Of a stretch of 64,000 bases of DNA, positions 36,900 to 46,559 are shown one piece after another. The DNA lies in the NCBI RefSeq assembly GCF_027214025.1, contig NZ_JAPWHB010000001.1, forward strand, positions 868,001-932,000, written 5' to 3'. Under the pieces are notes generated by a model. It saw nothing but the letters and a program-made list of their open reading frames with translations, searched no databases and was not told the origin of the DNA. The position numbers and the translations under genes are program-made. This DNA is from Parahoeflea alexandrii (GTDB lineage Bacteria > Pseudomonadota > Alphaproteobacteria > Rhizobiales > Rhizobiaceae). The stretch's first letter is position 1, and every line of letters starts with the position of its first letter.

Positions 36900-38681
36900 T
36901 CAGCCGGCCTTGGAGACCGCCGTCAGCCGGGCGACGTTCTTCAAATGAGCGACGGCGGATGTTCCGCCGGTGGTCTTGGTCATCAGATCCAGCGATTGAT
37001 CATCGTCGTCAGTGACCGGCGTCAGGGCCTGATCCATGTACTCCATGGCGCCGTCCCGACGCGAAAGCTTGCGCGCAACGAGCGCAAGGTGAACGATCTT
37101 GCCGATGATCTGCGCGTTCTTGTTGAGCGTCTGCCAGGCGAAGCGCGGCCAGAAGACGATCGGGTTTTCACGTGGCAGCCCGGGGCGGCGTTCTGAGGGA
37201 TGCATCAGTCTGAACAGGCCTGTCTGCAGCGGGTGAATGTTTTCCAGCGGCACGGCGGTGGCGAAAGTGACCAGCAGCTTGACCACGCTGTGCAGCGGGA
37301 CGCCGGTCGCAATCGCACGCCTGAGCAATGTCCGCATATGTTCGGGCGTGTAGTACAGCGACCACGCCTCGCGGTAGACGTCTTCCCACTCCTGCTTGCT
37401 CATGTTCGGATGCTGCATGCAGACGTGCTCGACATCGTAGATGTTCAGGTCCGGGTCCATCTCCCCGCCGGCCTTCCACAGCACCTGGTGATCTTCCGAT
37501 CCCGGCAGCGGCGTCAGGCAGAAGAACTCGACGATGTCGAGCGGCAGCTCGTTCTGGATGATGGCGATGTCGCGACGGATCGTTTCCGGAGTGTCGGCGG
37601 GAAAGCCCAGGATGTACCCGGCAATGGTGATGATGCCCTGCGCCTTCCAGGCCAGCAGCATGCGCCGGTATTCGGTGATCTTGTTCTGGCGCTTCTTGGC
37701 GGCGGCAAGATTGTCCGGATTGACGTTCTCGAGCCCGATGAAGACACGGGTGACGCCGGCGCGCTTCGCCTTCTCGACGAAATTCTCGATCTTGTGGCAC
37801 AGCGTGTCGACCTGGATCATCAGGCCAAGCGGAATGCCGTCCTTCTCGCGCAACTCGATCAGGCGGTCAAAGATGGCCTCCCAGTCCCGGTTGCGGGCAA
37901 AATTGTCATCGGTGATGAAGAACTTGTGGATGCCCTGCGCCCAGTTCATCCGCACCAGCTTTTCCACGTCATCGGCCGAGCGGAAGCGTGACTTGCGTCC
38001 CTGGACATTGATGATCGTGCAGAAGGAGCACTGGTAGGGACAGCCTCGCCCGGCATCGAAGCTGGTGCTCAATCCCAGCGTATGCTCGACATATTGCTTG
38101 GGCAGGAACGGCACGGGGGTGCCGCCGATATTGGGCAGGTCGTTCAAGAAATTGTACACCGGCTCGAGCTTACCCGCCGCCGCGTCGCGCAGCACCATGT
38201 CGAGGCGGCCTTCGGCCTCGCCGGCGAACATGGAAACTCCCATGTCCCGGCACTGGTCCAGATCCACGGCCTTGCCGTCGAGCATGGCGAGGCACCCTGA
38301 AACGTGAAACCCGCCCATCATGACAGGCAATCCGGCCAGACGAAACGGACGGGCAATATCGAGGGCGCGCGGATACTGGTTCGACTGAACGCCAACGAGG
38401 GCTATGAGCCCGAAATTGCCGTTCTGTTCAAACCGTCTCAGCAGCTTTGGAATGTCGATGCGGGTGTTGGACTCGTCGATCGCTGTAATGTCGATGGCGA
38501 CACCGGGACCAAGCACCTCGCGTGCCGCACAATCGCCGGCAATGCCGTAGACCGCGGCCAGCGAGTTCGACGGGATCATCGATCTCCACCAGCGAATGAC
38601 ATAGCCATCATCGTCGTAGTGGGAGGGCTTGATCAGGACGAGTTGAAACCGCCTGCTCTCAACGCCGCTTGGATCGGTCAT
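36900..38681 (-). CDS. B12-binding-domain radical SAM protein
   Basis: The 593-residue product starts MTDPSGVESRRFQLVLIKPSHYDDDG. Its N-terminal part has a cobalamin-binding-type Rossmann fold (about 10-200), and the radical SAM cluster is CPYQCSFC near residue 245. The barrel continues through FITDDNFARNRDWEAIFDRL and a long C-terminal extension follows. This pattern is shared by methyltransferases and cyclases acting on lipids or natural products. No partner gene shows the substrate. It is preceded by about 270 bp without genes. Confidence 0.88.
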   Translation of the reverse strand: MTDPSGVESRRFQLVLIKPSHYDDDGYVIRWWRSMIPSNSLAAVYGIAGDCAAREVLGPGVAIDITAIDESNTRIDIPKLLRRFEQNGNFGLIALVGVQSNQYPRALDIARPFRLAGLPVMMGGFHVSGCLAMLDGKAVDLDQCRDMGVSMFAGEAEGRLDMVLRDAAAGKLEPVYNFLNDLPNIGGTPVPFLPKQYVEHTLGLSTSFDAGRGCPYQCSFCTIINVQGRKSRFRSADDVEKLVRMNWAQGIHKFFITDDNFARNRDWEAIFDRLIELREKDGIPLGLMIQVDTLCHKIENFVEKAKRAGVTRVFIGLENVNPDNLAAAKKRQNKITEYRRMLLAWKAQGIITIAGYILGFPADTPETIRRDIAIIQNELPLDIVEFFCLTPLPGSEDHQVLWKAGGEMDPDLNIYDVEHVCMQHPNMSKQEWEDVYREAWSLYYTPEHMRTLLRRAIATGVPLHSVVKLLVTFATAVPLENIHPLQTGLFRLMHPSERRPGLPRENPIVFWPRFAWQTLNKNAQIIGKIVHLALVARKLSRRDGAMEYMDQALTPVTDDDDQSLDLMTKTTGGTSAVAHLKNVARLTAVSKAG

Positions 38682-38950
38682 GACACAGCTTTCACTCCAG
38701 AGGCATTCCAGAAGTACCTGTTCTGGGTAGCACGAAACAAAACCGCGTGTCACGTCCGGCGCCGGGAAGCATCGGCAACCGACCGGATGGAAGAACACGC
38801 GGAATAGTCTTCTGTTTCGGCCATTTACGATCACCCTTTTACACAGGACCGGGTGATTTCAACGCGAAACGAGAGCCGGATCCGCAGTTTCCGCGTCAGC
38901 AAGCTCTTGCACTTGTCGGGAAATGGATGGGCGTTCATGCAGGCAGACAT
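38682..38950. other. Intergenic region before the radical SAM gene
   Basis: No supported gene. It contains a separated inverted repeat ATCACCC (38830-38836) and GGGTGAT (38851-38857), possibly regulatory for the radical SAM gene. Nothing else stands out. Confidence 0.5.
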
Positions 38951-38978
38951 AAAAAAGGCGGCTCAGGAGCCGCCTTTT
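38951..38978 (-). terminator. Rho-independent terminator after degP
   Basis: AAAAGGCGGCT and AGCCGCCTTTT pair around CCTG and are followed by T on the minus strand. The reverse strand also has a short T-run. It ends the thyA-to-degP gene run. Confidence 0.92.
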
Positions 38979-38997
38979 CAGTCTATCGCGCGGTTTG

Positions 38998-40479
38998 TCA
39001 GTCCATACGGACGGTGACGAACCTGAGTTCGCCGGTCCGCCCGGCCAGCATCAACAGCGCGTTGCGGCGGCCGTCCTGCCTCAGCGCTGCGATGCGTTCT
39101 TCCACATCCTGCGGCGTCATGACCGCTTCCTGGGCGATCTCGACGATGACATCGCCGGGCATGATGCGCTTTTCGGCAGCGGCGGAGTCGGGGTCGACAT
39201 CAGTTATCACCACGCCTTCGACATCATCGGTGATGGCGAATTCCTGGCGGCCCTCGTCGGTCAGTTCCGCCAGCGTCATGCCAAGCACCGTGACGGTCTC
39301 GATCGTATCGGGCAGGTTCGTCGTGCCATCGTTGCCATCCGTATCAGTGCCGGCCTGCTGCTCGCTGTCCTCGAGCCGTCCTAGGGTCACCTTGACGGTC
39401 TGCTCCTCGCCCTTGCGGATGACGACGACGTCGACCGCCTTGCCGACCGGGCTTTCGGCGACAACGCGCGGCAGGTCGCGCATGTTGTCGACGTCCTTGC
39501 CGTCGAAGCGGACGATCACGTCGCCGGGTTCGATCGACCCGTCATCGACAGGGCCGCCGCGAATGACGCCCGCCACCAACGCCCCTTTGGTCTCGGTCAT
39601 GCCGAGGCTCTCGGCAATCTCGTCGGTGACCGGCTGGATCCGCACACCGAGCCAGCCGCGGCGGGTTTCGCCGAACTCGCGAAGCTGGTCGATGACATTG
39701 ACGGCAAGCTCGGTCGGCACGGCAAAGCCGATGCCGATCGATCCGCCCGACGGCGAAATGATCGCCGTGTTGATGCCGATGACCTCGCCGTTCATGTTGA
39801 ACAGCGGGCCGCCGGAATTGCCGCGGTTGATGGCCGCGTCGGTCTGGATGAAATTGTCGTAGGGGCCGGAATTGATGTCGCGGCCGCGCGCCGAGATGAT
39901 GCCGACGGTGACCGTGCCGCCAAGGCCGAACGGATTGCCGATCGCCATCACCCAGTCGCCGATCCGCATCTTGTCGGACTGGCCCCAGGGGACCTCGGTG
40001 AGCGGCTTGACCGGCTCGACCTTGAGCACGGCGAGATCGGTCTTGGTATCGGCGCCGACCAGTTCCGCCTTCAGCTTGGAGCCGTCGGCGAAATTGACTT
40101 CGATATCGTCGGCGCCGTCAATAACGTGATTGTTGGTGACGATGATGCCTTCGGCGGCATCGATGACGAAACCAGACCCGAGCGACGAAACCTTGCGGTT
40201 GCGCGGACCCTCACCCTGACGGTCCTTGAAGAACTCGTCGAAAAAATCCTGGAAAGGCGAGCCGTCCGGCGCCTGCATGCGCGGCTGCGTCCGGCCGTCG
40301 CCGCCAACGTTTTGCGAGGTGGAGATATTGACCACCGCATCGAGCAGCCCCTCGGCAAGGTCGGCCACCGATGCAGGACCGTTGTTTGACTGCGCATGGG
40401 CCGGCAGCATGGCGGGCGAGGCCAGCAGCATGGCCGCAGCGAACGCCATCCGGACCGAGCGTAAGCGAATAGTTCTCAT
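38998..40479 (-). CDS. degP: Do-family periplasmic serine protease
   Basis: This 493-residue HtrA/Deg protease has a signal peptide ending PAHAQS. The catalytic triad is in VTNNHVID (His), TDLAVLKVEP (Asp) and NRGNSGGPLFN (Ser). Two PDZ domains follow (about 265-360 and 390-485). It degrades or refolds damaged envelope proteins. The start at 40479 has an AGGGAG site; an ATG 24 bp upstream lacks one. It is downstream of hflK-hflC and DUF2065, the usual rhizobial order. Confidence 0.95.
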   Translation of the reverse strand: MRTIRLRSVRMAFAAAMLLASPAMLPAHAQSNNGPASVADLAEGLLDAVVNISTSQNVGGDGRTQPRMQAPDGSPFQDFFDEFFKDRQGEGPRNRKVSSLGSGFVIDAAEGIIVTNNHVIDGADDIEVNFADGSKLKAELVGADTKTDLAVLKVEPVKPLTEVPWGQSDKMRIGDWVMAIGNPFGLGGTVTVGIISARGRDINSGPYDNFIQTDAAINRGNSGGPLFNMNGEVIGINTAIISPSGGSIGIGFAVPTELAVNVIDQLREFGETRRGWLGVRIQPVTDEIAESLGMTETKGALVAGVIRGGPVDDGSIEPGDVIVRFDGKDVDNMRDLPRVVAESPVGKAVDVVVIRKGEEQTVKVTLGRLEDSEQQAGTDTDGNDGTTNLPDTIETVTVLGMTLAELTDEGRQEFAITDDVEGVVITDVDPDSAAAEKRIMPGDVIVEIAQEAVMTPQDVEERIAALRQDGRRNALLMLAGRTGELRFVTVRMD

Positions 40480-40584
40480 CAAGACCGTCTCCCTGAACGA
40501 CATTCATTGTTCGGCATTGTGCACCAAATATGGCGCGTGTCCGGCACATCCAGACCCGACCCGCCAACGGCGCCGGCGAGCCGC

Positions 40585-40773
40585 TTATAGATGCCGCGCC
40601 AGATAGACCAGGCCAACGCCGATCGCCAGTGCGGCAACGCCGAAAACTCTCAGATACTCATCGCCCAGCTTGGGCAGTTCTTCCGCCATGCGGCGGATAA
40701 AGGAAGGGGCCAGCGCATAGGCCAGCCCCTCCACTACAAGCACAAGTCCGACCGCCAGAAAGAACATGCTCAC
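40585..40773 (-). CDS. DUF2065 small membrane protein
   Basis: This 62-residue protein has two membrane helices joined by a short basic loop (PSFIRRMAEELPKLGDEYLR). DUF2065 genes commonly follow hflC, as here at a distance of 17 bp. The product is presumed to be an inner-membrane accessory to HflKC/FtsH; no function is shown. Confidence 0.9.
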   Translation of the reverse strand: MSMFFLAVGLVLVVEGLAYALAPSFIRRMAEELPKLGDEYLRVFGVAALAIGVGLVYLARHL

Positions 40774-40790
40774 CGGCGGTCACCCGTTCA

Positions 40791-41714
40791 TCAGTTGGCC
40801 GGTGCGGCCGGAGCCGTCGCCGGAGCGGCGGCAGCGGCACCCGCGGCATTGTTGAAATAGCGGAAGAACTCCGAGGTGGGCGACAGCACCATGGTGGTGC
40901 CGGAATTCGCCAGCGCCTGGCTGTAGGCGTTCATCGACCGGTAGAACTCGAAGAATTCCGAGTCGCGCGAGAACGCCTCGGCGAAGATCCGGTTGCGCTC
41001 GCCGTCGCCTTCGCCTCGGATGATTTCCGCGTCGCGGGCGGCTTCGGAGACGATCTCGACGACCTGACGGTCGGCGATGGCGCGAATGCGCTGGGCCGCC
41101 TCGTTACCGCGGGCCCGGATCAGTTCGGCTTCGGCCAGACGTTCGGCCTTCATCCGTTCGAAGGTCTGCTGCGAGACTTCCTGCGTCAGGTCGGTGCGGC
41201 GGATGCGGACATCGTCGACGCGCAGACCGAGCGATTCGGCTTCGGGACGAAGCTGGTCGCGGACTTCGCGCATCATCGAGGTGCGCTCGTCCGACAGCGC
41301 CGATTCAAAGCCGCGCAGACCGTAAACGGTACGCAGGGCGGAGTTCAGACGGGTGCGGAGCCGGGATTCGGCAGCCACACGGTCGCCGGAGACGGTTTCA
41401 CGGAAGCGACGCGCATCGGTGATCTTGTAGAGAACGAAGGCGTCGACCTCGTAGAACTTGCCGCCCGAGACCTGGACACGGATGTCGTCGAGATCAAGCC
41501 GCAGGGCGCGGTCCTCGACATATTGCACCGTGTCGGCGTCGATGAAGGCAAACGGCAGCTTGAAGTAGAGGCCGGGCTCAGTCTTGACGCTCTGGATCTC
41601 ACCGAAGCGGACGACGATTGCCTGTTCGCGCTCGTTGACGACAAAGATCGACGACCAGACGACGAAGGCGATAACGGCCAGCAGGCCGCCGATAAGGGGA
41701 AGACGGTTAGCCAT
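40791..41714 (-). CDS. hflC: HflC, FtsH-modulating SPFH protein
   Basis: This 307-residue protein has one N-terminal membrane helix and an SPFH/band 7 domain (VNEREQAIVVRFGEIQSVKTEPGLYFKLPF across residues 25-55). A long coiled coil follows (FERMKAERLAEAELIRARGNEAAQ). With HflK it forms a cage around FtsH and limits its action on membrane substrates. It overlaps hflK by one base. The Ala/Pro-rich tail (AAGAAAAAPATAPAAPAN) is a lineage feature. Confidence 0.95.
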   Translation of the reverse strand: MANRLPLIGGLLAVIAFVVWSSIFVVNEREQAIVVRFGEIQSVKTEPGLYFKLPFAFIDADTVQYVEDRALRLDLDDIRVQVSGGKFYEVDAFVLYKITDARRFRETVSGDRVAAESRLRTRLNSALRTVYGLRGFESALSDERTSMMREVRDQLRPEAESLGLRVDDVRIRRTDLTQEVSQQTFERMKAERLAEAELIRARGNEAAQRIRAIADRQVVEIVSEAARDAEIIRGEGDGERNRIFAEAFSRDSEFFEFYRSMNAYSQALANSGTTMVLSPTSEFFRYFNNAAGAAAAAPATAPAAPAN

Positions 41715-42832
41715 TAGTTGTTGCCTCCTGCATTCTTGCGGACTTCCGGCAGGGGCAGATAGGGCACGACGCCTGCGCCGCCTCCATTCTGTTCGATGAT
41801 GACCTTGTCGGATCCGCCGAGAACCTTCTCGAGGGTTTCGAGGTAGAGGCGCGAGCGGGTGACGTCCGGCGCCTTGGCATATTCCTCGTAGACCGACAGG
41901 AAGCGGCCGGCTTCACCGGTCGCTTCATTGACGACGCGATCCTTGTAGGCGGACGCCTCTTCGCGAAGCTGGGCGCCCTCACCTCGGGCCTGACCGAGTT
42001 TCTGGTTGGCGTACTGGTTGGCTTCTTCGACGAAGCGGTCTTCGTCCTGCTCGGCGCGCTGCACCTCGTCAAACGCGTCAGCCACTTCGCGCGGCGGTGC
42101 CGCATCCTCGATGGCAACCTGGTTGACGACAATGCCGGACGGGAAGCTGTCCATCACCGTCTGGATGATGGTCTGCACCTCGGAAGCGATCACTTCACGA
42201 TTGTCGCGGAAAATGTCCTGGGCGGGCCTGCGGCCGACCACTTCGCGCATGGCGCTTTCAGCGACCTGGCGCAGCGTGTCTTCCGGACGGGCGAGGTTGA
42301 ACAGGAATGCTGCCGGATCCTGGACCGAATAGAGCAGCTTGAACTCGACATCGACGATGTTCTGGTCGCCCGACAGCATCAGGCCGTCGCTGGAGCCGGT
42401 GCGGGACGAGCCACCGGTGCTCATTTCGCGCTCGACGATGGTTGCCATCTCGACGGTTTCGAACGGCCAGAAGACCATGTGCAGGCCCGGCTGGGAAATC
42501 TCGTCCTTGGGCTTGCCGAAGCGCAGCTCGACGCCGCGCTCGTCCGGCTGGACCGTGTAGACGGACTGCATCAGCCAGAGACCGACGAGGCCCAGGGCAA
42601 CGAGGCCGACGATCAGCTTCGAACTTCCCGAACCCGGGCCACCGCCGCCGCCGGGAAGCACCTGGCGCAGCTTGTCCTGGCCACGCCGGATCAGTTCTTC
42701 AAGATCGGGCGGATTGCCACCGCCGCGCGGCGGCTGCGGGCCCTTGCCCCACGGACCCTGATTGTTGCCACCGCCATTGCCGCCGCCGCCCCATGGGCCG
42801 CCGCCTCCTCCGTTTTGATTGCTCCAGGGCAT
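41714..42832 (-). CDS. hflK: HflK, FtsH-modulating SPFH protein
   Basis: This 372-residue partner of HflC begins MPWSNQNGGGGGPWGGG. The Gly/Asn/Pro-rich cytosolic tail is followed by a membrane helix (about 75-95) and the band 7 domain (VQPDERGVELRFGKP). The start at 42832 was chosen by this conserved opening; the longer frame runs through promoter-like DNA. It lies 142 bp after folA and may have its own promoter. Confidence 0.95.
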   Translation of the reverse strand: MPWSNQNGGGGGPWGGGGNGGGNNQGPWGKGPQPPRGGGNPPDLEELIRRGQDKLRQVLPGGGGGPGSGSSKLIVGLVALGLVGLWLMQSVYTVQPDERGVELRFGKPKDEISQPGLHMVFWPFETVEMATIVEREMSTGGSSRTGSSDGLMLSGDQNIVDVEFKLLYSVQDPAAFLFNLARPEDTLRQVAESAMREVVGRRPAQDIFRDNREVIASEVQTIIQTVMDSFPSGIVVNQVAIEDAAPPREVADAFDEVQRAEQDEDRFVEEANQYANQKLGQARGEGAQLREEASAYKDRVVNEATGEAGRFLSVYEEYAKAPDVTRSRLYLETLEKVLGGSDKVIIEQNGGGAGVVPYLPLPEVRKNAGGNN

Positions 42833-42974
42833 CAATACCTCTTTCCAAACCGTGTTATGGCGCACACCGGCAAACTCCGGTGCGCGCGCGTTGTCCTCGT
42901 TATAGGTATCGCACCCGCCGCTTTCAACGCGGCATTGTGCGATCAGACGCCGATTAGGACCTAATCCTGTCGAA

Positions 42975-43490
42975 TTATCGATTTCGCCGCCGCCAGACGG
43001 CAAAACGGACCGTATGGGTGTCCTTTTCCGTCTTTACCGGATCGGACAGGCTGACCTTTTGCCACAGGCTCGAGTCGATTGCCGGGAAGACCGTGTCGCC
43101 CTCGATGTCGGCGTCGACCTCGGTAAGCACGAGCTCATCGGCAAGACCGATGGCGAGGGCGTAGATCTGGCCACCGCCGATGACGGAGATCTGGTTGGCC
43201 CCGGTCTCGGTGACGTGGCTCTTTGCACGTTCGAGCGCGGCGTCCAGGCTTTCAGCCGTTTCCGTGCCGTCAGCGGAAAATCCGGAGCGCGAGACGATGA
43301 TGTTGGCGCGGCCCGGCAGCGGCCGGCCGATGGAGCGATAGGTCTTCGAGCCCATGATCACCGGCGTGCCGAGTGTTGCCGCCTTGAAGTGCCTGAGATC
43401 AGACGGCAGCCGCCAGGGCATGTCGCCATTAAGGCCGATCACGCCGTTGCGGGCATGGGCTGCGACCAGGACGATTTTCGGATTAGTCAT
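42975..43490 (-). CDS. folA: Dihydrofolate reductase
   Basis: This 171-residue enzyme regenerates tetrahydrofolate with NADPH. It shows GVIGLNGDMPWRLPSDLRHFK, containing the substrate aspartate-region, VIMGSKTYRSIGRPLPGRANIIVSR (across 45-70) and ISVIGGGQIYALA. The start overlaps the MazG-like gene by 8 bp. The run thyA-mazG-folA places thymidylate synthase, which makes dihydrofolate, with the enzyme that recycles it. Confidence 0.95.
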   Translation of the reverse strand: MTNPKIVLVAAHARNGVIGLNGDMPWRLPSDLRHFKAATLGTPVIMGSKTYRSIGRPLPGRANIIVSRSGFSADGTETAESLDAALERAKSHVTETGANQISVIGGGQIYALAIGLADELVLTEVDADIEGDTVFPAIDSSLWQKVSLSDPVKTEKDTHTVRFAVWRRRNR

Positions 43491-43824
43491 CGGCATTTCC
43501 CGGCTTCTTGTCTTCGGGCAGATACTTGAACCATTTCCGCGCAGTGGCTTTTTCCACGTCGATGTCAAAACGGTCTGCGATCAGCAGAACCTGGGCCAGG
43601 CAGTCGGCGAGTTCATCCTCAAGCTGTTGCCGGATCACGGCCTCGGTGTCGCCCTTCCGACGTCCGCGGCCGGTCAACCGCAGCCACGCCTGAAGCAGTT
43701 CACCGGTCTCTTCCTGCATCTTGAGGAAGTACCAGTCGTCGTCGCGGCGAACATCGCAGTTTTTCGCGTAGATCCGTGAAACGGCTTCCACCTTCTGCTG
43801 GATCTGGCGCAATTCCACGGTCAC
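43483..43824 (-). CDS. MazG-like nucleotide pyrophosphohydrolase
   Basis: This 113-residue all-alpha protein has the MazG/dUTPase-like metal motif: [16 protein letters not shown] and later [20 protein letters not shown] (EExxE and ExxD). It likely hydrolyses a nucleoside triphosphate to the monophosphate. It lies between thyA and folA with overlaps on both sides (ATGA with thyA, 8 bp with folA). The position suggests control of a pyrimidine nucleotide pool or removal of a wrong dNTP, by inference. Confidence 0.9.
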   Translation of the reverse strand: MTVELRQIQQKVEAVSRIYAKNCDVRRDDDWYFLKMQEETGELLQAWLRLTGRGRRKGDTEAVIRQQLEDELADCLAQVLLIADRFDIDVEKATARKWFKYLPEDKKPGNADD

Positions 43825-44615
43825 ACCGCGATCGGGGCGGAGATCGCCGGGTGCGGATCATAGCCTTCGAGCTTGAAATCCTCGTAGGTGAAGGCGAACA
43901 GGTCGGTGATGTCCGGATTGATCCGCATCACCGGCAAAGCCTTCGGCTCGCGCGAGAGCTGCAGATGGGCCTGGTCGAAATGGTTCTTGTAGAGATGCGC
44001 GTCGCCGAGCGTGTGGACGAAATCGCCCGGCTTGAGGCCGGTCACCTGCGCCACCATCATGGTCAGCAGCGCGTAGGAGGCGATGTTGAAGGGCACGCCC
44101 AGGAAGATGTCGGCGGAGCGCTGGTAGAGCTGGCAGGAAAGCTTGCCGTCGGCGACATAGAACTGGAACAGGCAATGGCACGGCGGCAGCGCCATGTTAT
44201 CGACCTCGGCCGGGTTCCAGGCCGAAACGATGTGGCGGCGCGAGGACGGATTGGTCGTAATCTGGCGCACGACACCCGCGATCTGGTCGATCGTGGTGCC
44301 GTCGGGCCCGGGCCATGAGCGCCACTGCGCGCCGTAGACCGGGCCAAGGTCGCCGTTCTCGTCGGCCCACTCGTCCCAGATCGAAACGCCGTTGGCCTTG
44401 AGATAGGCAATGTTGGTGTCGCCCTTCAGGAACCACAGGAGTTCGTGGATGATCGAGCGCAAATGCAGCTTCTTGGTGGTCAGCACCGGAAAGCCCGCCG
44501 ACAGATCGAAGCGCATCTGGTGACCGAAAATGCTGCGCGTGCCGGTGCCGGTGCGGTCGTCGCGGTCGGAGCCCTGGTCGAGAACCAGGCGGAGAAGGTC
44601 GTGATATTGCTGCAT
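43821..44615 (-). CDS. thyA: Thymidylate synthase
   Basis: This 264-residue enzyme methylates dUMP to dTMP using methylene-tetrahydrofolate. The active-site cysteine lies in [14 protein letters not shown]. Other signatures are [34 protein letters not shown] and [14 protein letters not shown]. It heads the thyA-mazG-folA run and probably the downstream hflKC-degP genes. Confidence 0.97.
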   Translation of the reverse strand: MQQYHDLLRLVLDQGSDRDDRTGTGTRSIFGHQMRFDLSAGFPVLTTKKLHLRSIIHELLWFLKGDTNIAYLKANGVSIWDEWADENGDLGPVYGAQWRSWPGPDGTTIDQIAGVVRQITTNPSSRRHIVSAWNPAEVDNMALPPCHCLFQFYVADGKLSCQLYQRSADIFLGVPFNIASYALLTMMVAQVTGLKPGDFVHTLGDAHLYKNHFDQAHLQLSREPKALPVMRINPDITDLFAFTYEDFKLEGYDPHPAISAPIAV

Positions 44616-44683
44616 GGCCGCCGCTTGATGATTCGAGGAAGTGCGATCCTAGCCGAGTTGGGCGCGGGCTTAAACGGCGCGAG

Positions 44684-44703
44684 CCGGTTATCCCCGTAAC
44701 CGG
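44684..44703 (-). terminator. Hairpin between the BNR-repeat gene and thyA
   Basis: CCGGTTA and TAACCGG form a 7-bp stem with a 6-base loop. There is no clear T-run. It may separate the beta-propeller gene from thyA. Confidence 0.35.
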
Positions 44704-44799
44704 ACGGCACAGCTTGTCAGATTGAATCCGGCAACTCGCACAAGGGCCTGTTTTACCATTCCCATTATCCTGAGCTAATACGGATTGCGGTATTCACCG

Positions 44800-45960
44800 T
44801 CACGCCCGATCCAGCACTTCGACAGCCAGCACCGTCGGCAGGTGCCGGGCGATCTCGTCCCAGCTGTCGCCCTCGTCGAGGCTGGCGAAGACGGAGCCCG
44901 AGTTGGTGCCGAAATAGATGCCGGCCGGGTCGCGTGCATCTCCCGCCATGGCCTGGCGGAGCACGGTGAAATAGCAACTCTGCTGCGGCAGCCCTTCCCG
45001 CAGATCCTGCCAGCTGGCGCCGCCGTCGCGCGAGCGCCAGACCGCGGCGGCGGCATCGGGCGGATAACGGCCCTGGCTGTCACCGTTGAGCGGCAGGGTC
45101 CAGATCGTGTCGGGGTCGCGCGGATGCACCCGGATCGGAAAGCCGAATGTCGAAGGCAGCCCTTCGGTGATGTCGTCCCAGTTGCGGCCGCCATCGGGCG
45201 AGCGCCAGACGCCGTGGTGGTTCTGCTGATAGAGCACGTCACTGTCGCCCGGAGCGCGCATCATGTTGTGCACGCAGTGGCCGATCTCGCCGTCCTGTGG
45301 ACCTGCAGGGTGGTCGTGATGGGCGCAGGCGCCGATGTTGGAAAGACGGTTGCGGCGCTCCCAGGTCACGCCGCCGTCCTCGGTGGCAAACACGCCGGCG
45401 GCGGAGATGCCGATCCAGAGCTTCTTCGGATCAGACGGATCGGCGACGATGGTGTGCAGCACCAGGCCCGCGCCGCCGGGATTCCAGCTTCCGGCGGAGG
45501 GATGGTTGCTGAGCCCCTCGACTCTTTCCCAGGATATCCCGCCATCGGTGCTGGCGAGCAGGCTGGCGGGCTTGGTGCCGGCGTAAAGCGTGCCGTGGGC
45601 ATAACCCAGCGACCAGATCTGCGAGAACGTTCCGGCGAACGGCAGGGGCCCGCCGCTCCAGTTGATCATGGCCGCGAAGTCCGGATCGTTCTCGGCCCAG
45701 TCGTCCATCGTGCCGCGGGTCAACCGCGTGAGATCCCAGCTTTCACCGCCATCAGGAGAGCGCCAGACGCCGGCGCCGTGCCAGTCGCCGCCGCCCGCGG
45801 CCCAGAGCGTCCCCGTCGCCGGATCGCCGATGATGTGGTTGATCGGCCAGCCGTCGCAGAACGGTCCGCTGACAGTCCAGCCGTCGCGGTCCTTGCCGCC
45901 GGTAACAAGGAAGGCGCCCTTTGTGGTGCCTACGAGGATTGTCACGCTGCGAGAAGACAT
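44800..45960 (-). CDS. BNR/sialidase-like beta-propeller protein
   Basis: This 386-residue protein has repeated Asp-box-like motifs SPDGGESW, STDGGISW, TEDGGVTW, SPDGGRNW, SRDGGASW and SLDEGDSW, spaced by about 50 residues as in sialidase/VPS10-type propellers. No signal peptide is visible, so it appears cytosolic. The family is annotated as exo-alpha-sialidase or WD40/YVTN-type, but no sialidase catalytic set was seen and enzymatic function is doubtful. Confidence 0.85.
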   Translation of the reverse strand: MSSRSVTILVGTTKGAFLVTGGKDRDGWTVSGPFCDGWPINHIIGDPATGTLWAAGGGDWHGAGVWRSPDGGESWDLTRLTRGTMDDWAENDPDFAAMINWSGGPLPFAGTFSQIWSLGYAHGTLYAGTKPASLLASTDGGISWERVEGLSNHPSAGSWNPGGAGLVLHTIVADPSDPKKLWIGISAAGVFATEDGGVTWERRNRLSNIGACAHHDHPAGPQDGEIGHCVHNMMRAPGDSDVLYQQNHHGVWRSPDGGRNWDDITEGLPSTFGFPIRVHPRDPDTIWTLPLNGDSQGRYPPDAAAAVWRSRDGGASWQDLREGLPQQSCYFTVLRQAMAGDARDPAGIYFGTNSGSVFASLDEGDSWDEIARHLPTVLAVEVLDRA

Positions 45961-46048
45961 CCTGGACGCGCTCCGTCAAACCGGATGCAGGATATCATTG
46001 ACGGTCTGCATTGCCTAGATCGCGGCCGGCCTGCCGCTTGATCGCAGC

Positions 46049-46079
46049 AAAAACCCCGCCCTGAAAATCAGAGCGGGGC
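46049..46079 (-). terminator. Terminator after the DUF2853 gene
   Basis: On the minus strand CCCCGC pairs with GCGGGG around an inner TCTGA/TCAGG stem and an AT-rich loop, followed by TTTTT. It ends 21 bp after the gene. Confidence 0.85.
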
Positions 46080-46099
46080 GCGTTCGGGCTCAGGCGGGA

Positions 46100-46408
46100 T
46101 CAGAGATCGCCGAGCTTGCCGAGCTGCTTGGCAACCAGATAGTAGAAGGTGACGCGGGCCTTGGAGTTATCGGCCTTCATCATCTCGCAGACCTTGGCCA
46201 CCGCATCGTCGGCGGCAGCGCCGGTGACGCCGAGCTTCTTGCCGCACCATTTTTCGGACACCCGCGCCAGTTCCGACGGATCCGAGCAAGCAACCATCGA
46301 AGAATCGCGGCTTCTCAGTGCAATGCCGAGGTGCTTGACAATCTTGCCGATGATTTCATCGGATGCACCGGCGTCGTATTTCTTCACATCGGCTGCGTAG
46401 TCGGTCAT
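46100..46408 (-). CDS. DUF2853 family protein
   Basis: This 102-residue helical cytosolic protein begins MTDYAADVKKYD and matches DUF2853 in length and in the motif VSEKWCGKKLGVTG. Function unknown. It has a clear terminator and is a single-gene unit, divergent from ssrA. Confidence 0.85.
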   Translation of the reverse strand: MTDYAADVKKYDAGASDEIIGKIVKHLGIALRSRDSSMVACSDPSELARVSEKWCGKKLGVTGAAADDAVAKVCEMMKADNSKARVTFYYLVAKQLGKLGDL

Positions 46409-46551
46409 GGATATTCCCCTTGAACTGGAAGCCGCCCCTCCCGGAACCGCCTTCCGTTAGCAATTCAACGTCTGCATGTTTGGCGCGGAAGCAGAAGCTG
46501 TCAATAGTCCCTCGCGGTGATTAACCCCTTTTCATCGGGGGATGCGCACCC

Positions 46552-46557
46552 TATATT
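46552..46557 (+). promoter_or_regulatory. Probable -10 box of ssrA
   Basis: TATATT lies just before the inferred 5' end of the acceptor piece of tmRNA. No good -35 was identified. Confidence 0.4.
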
Positions 46558-46559
46558 GG

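Noticed and set aside
44684-44703. CCGGTTA/TAACCGG hairpin considered as a riboswitch for thyA
   Set aside because: Too small and isolated; no conserved aptamer sequence is visible.
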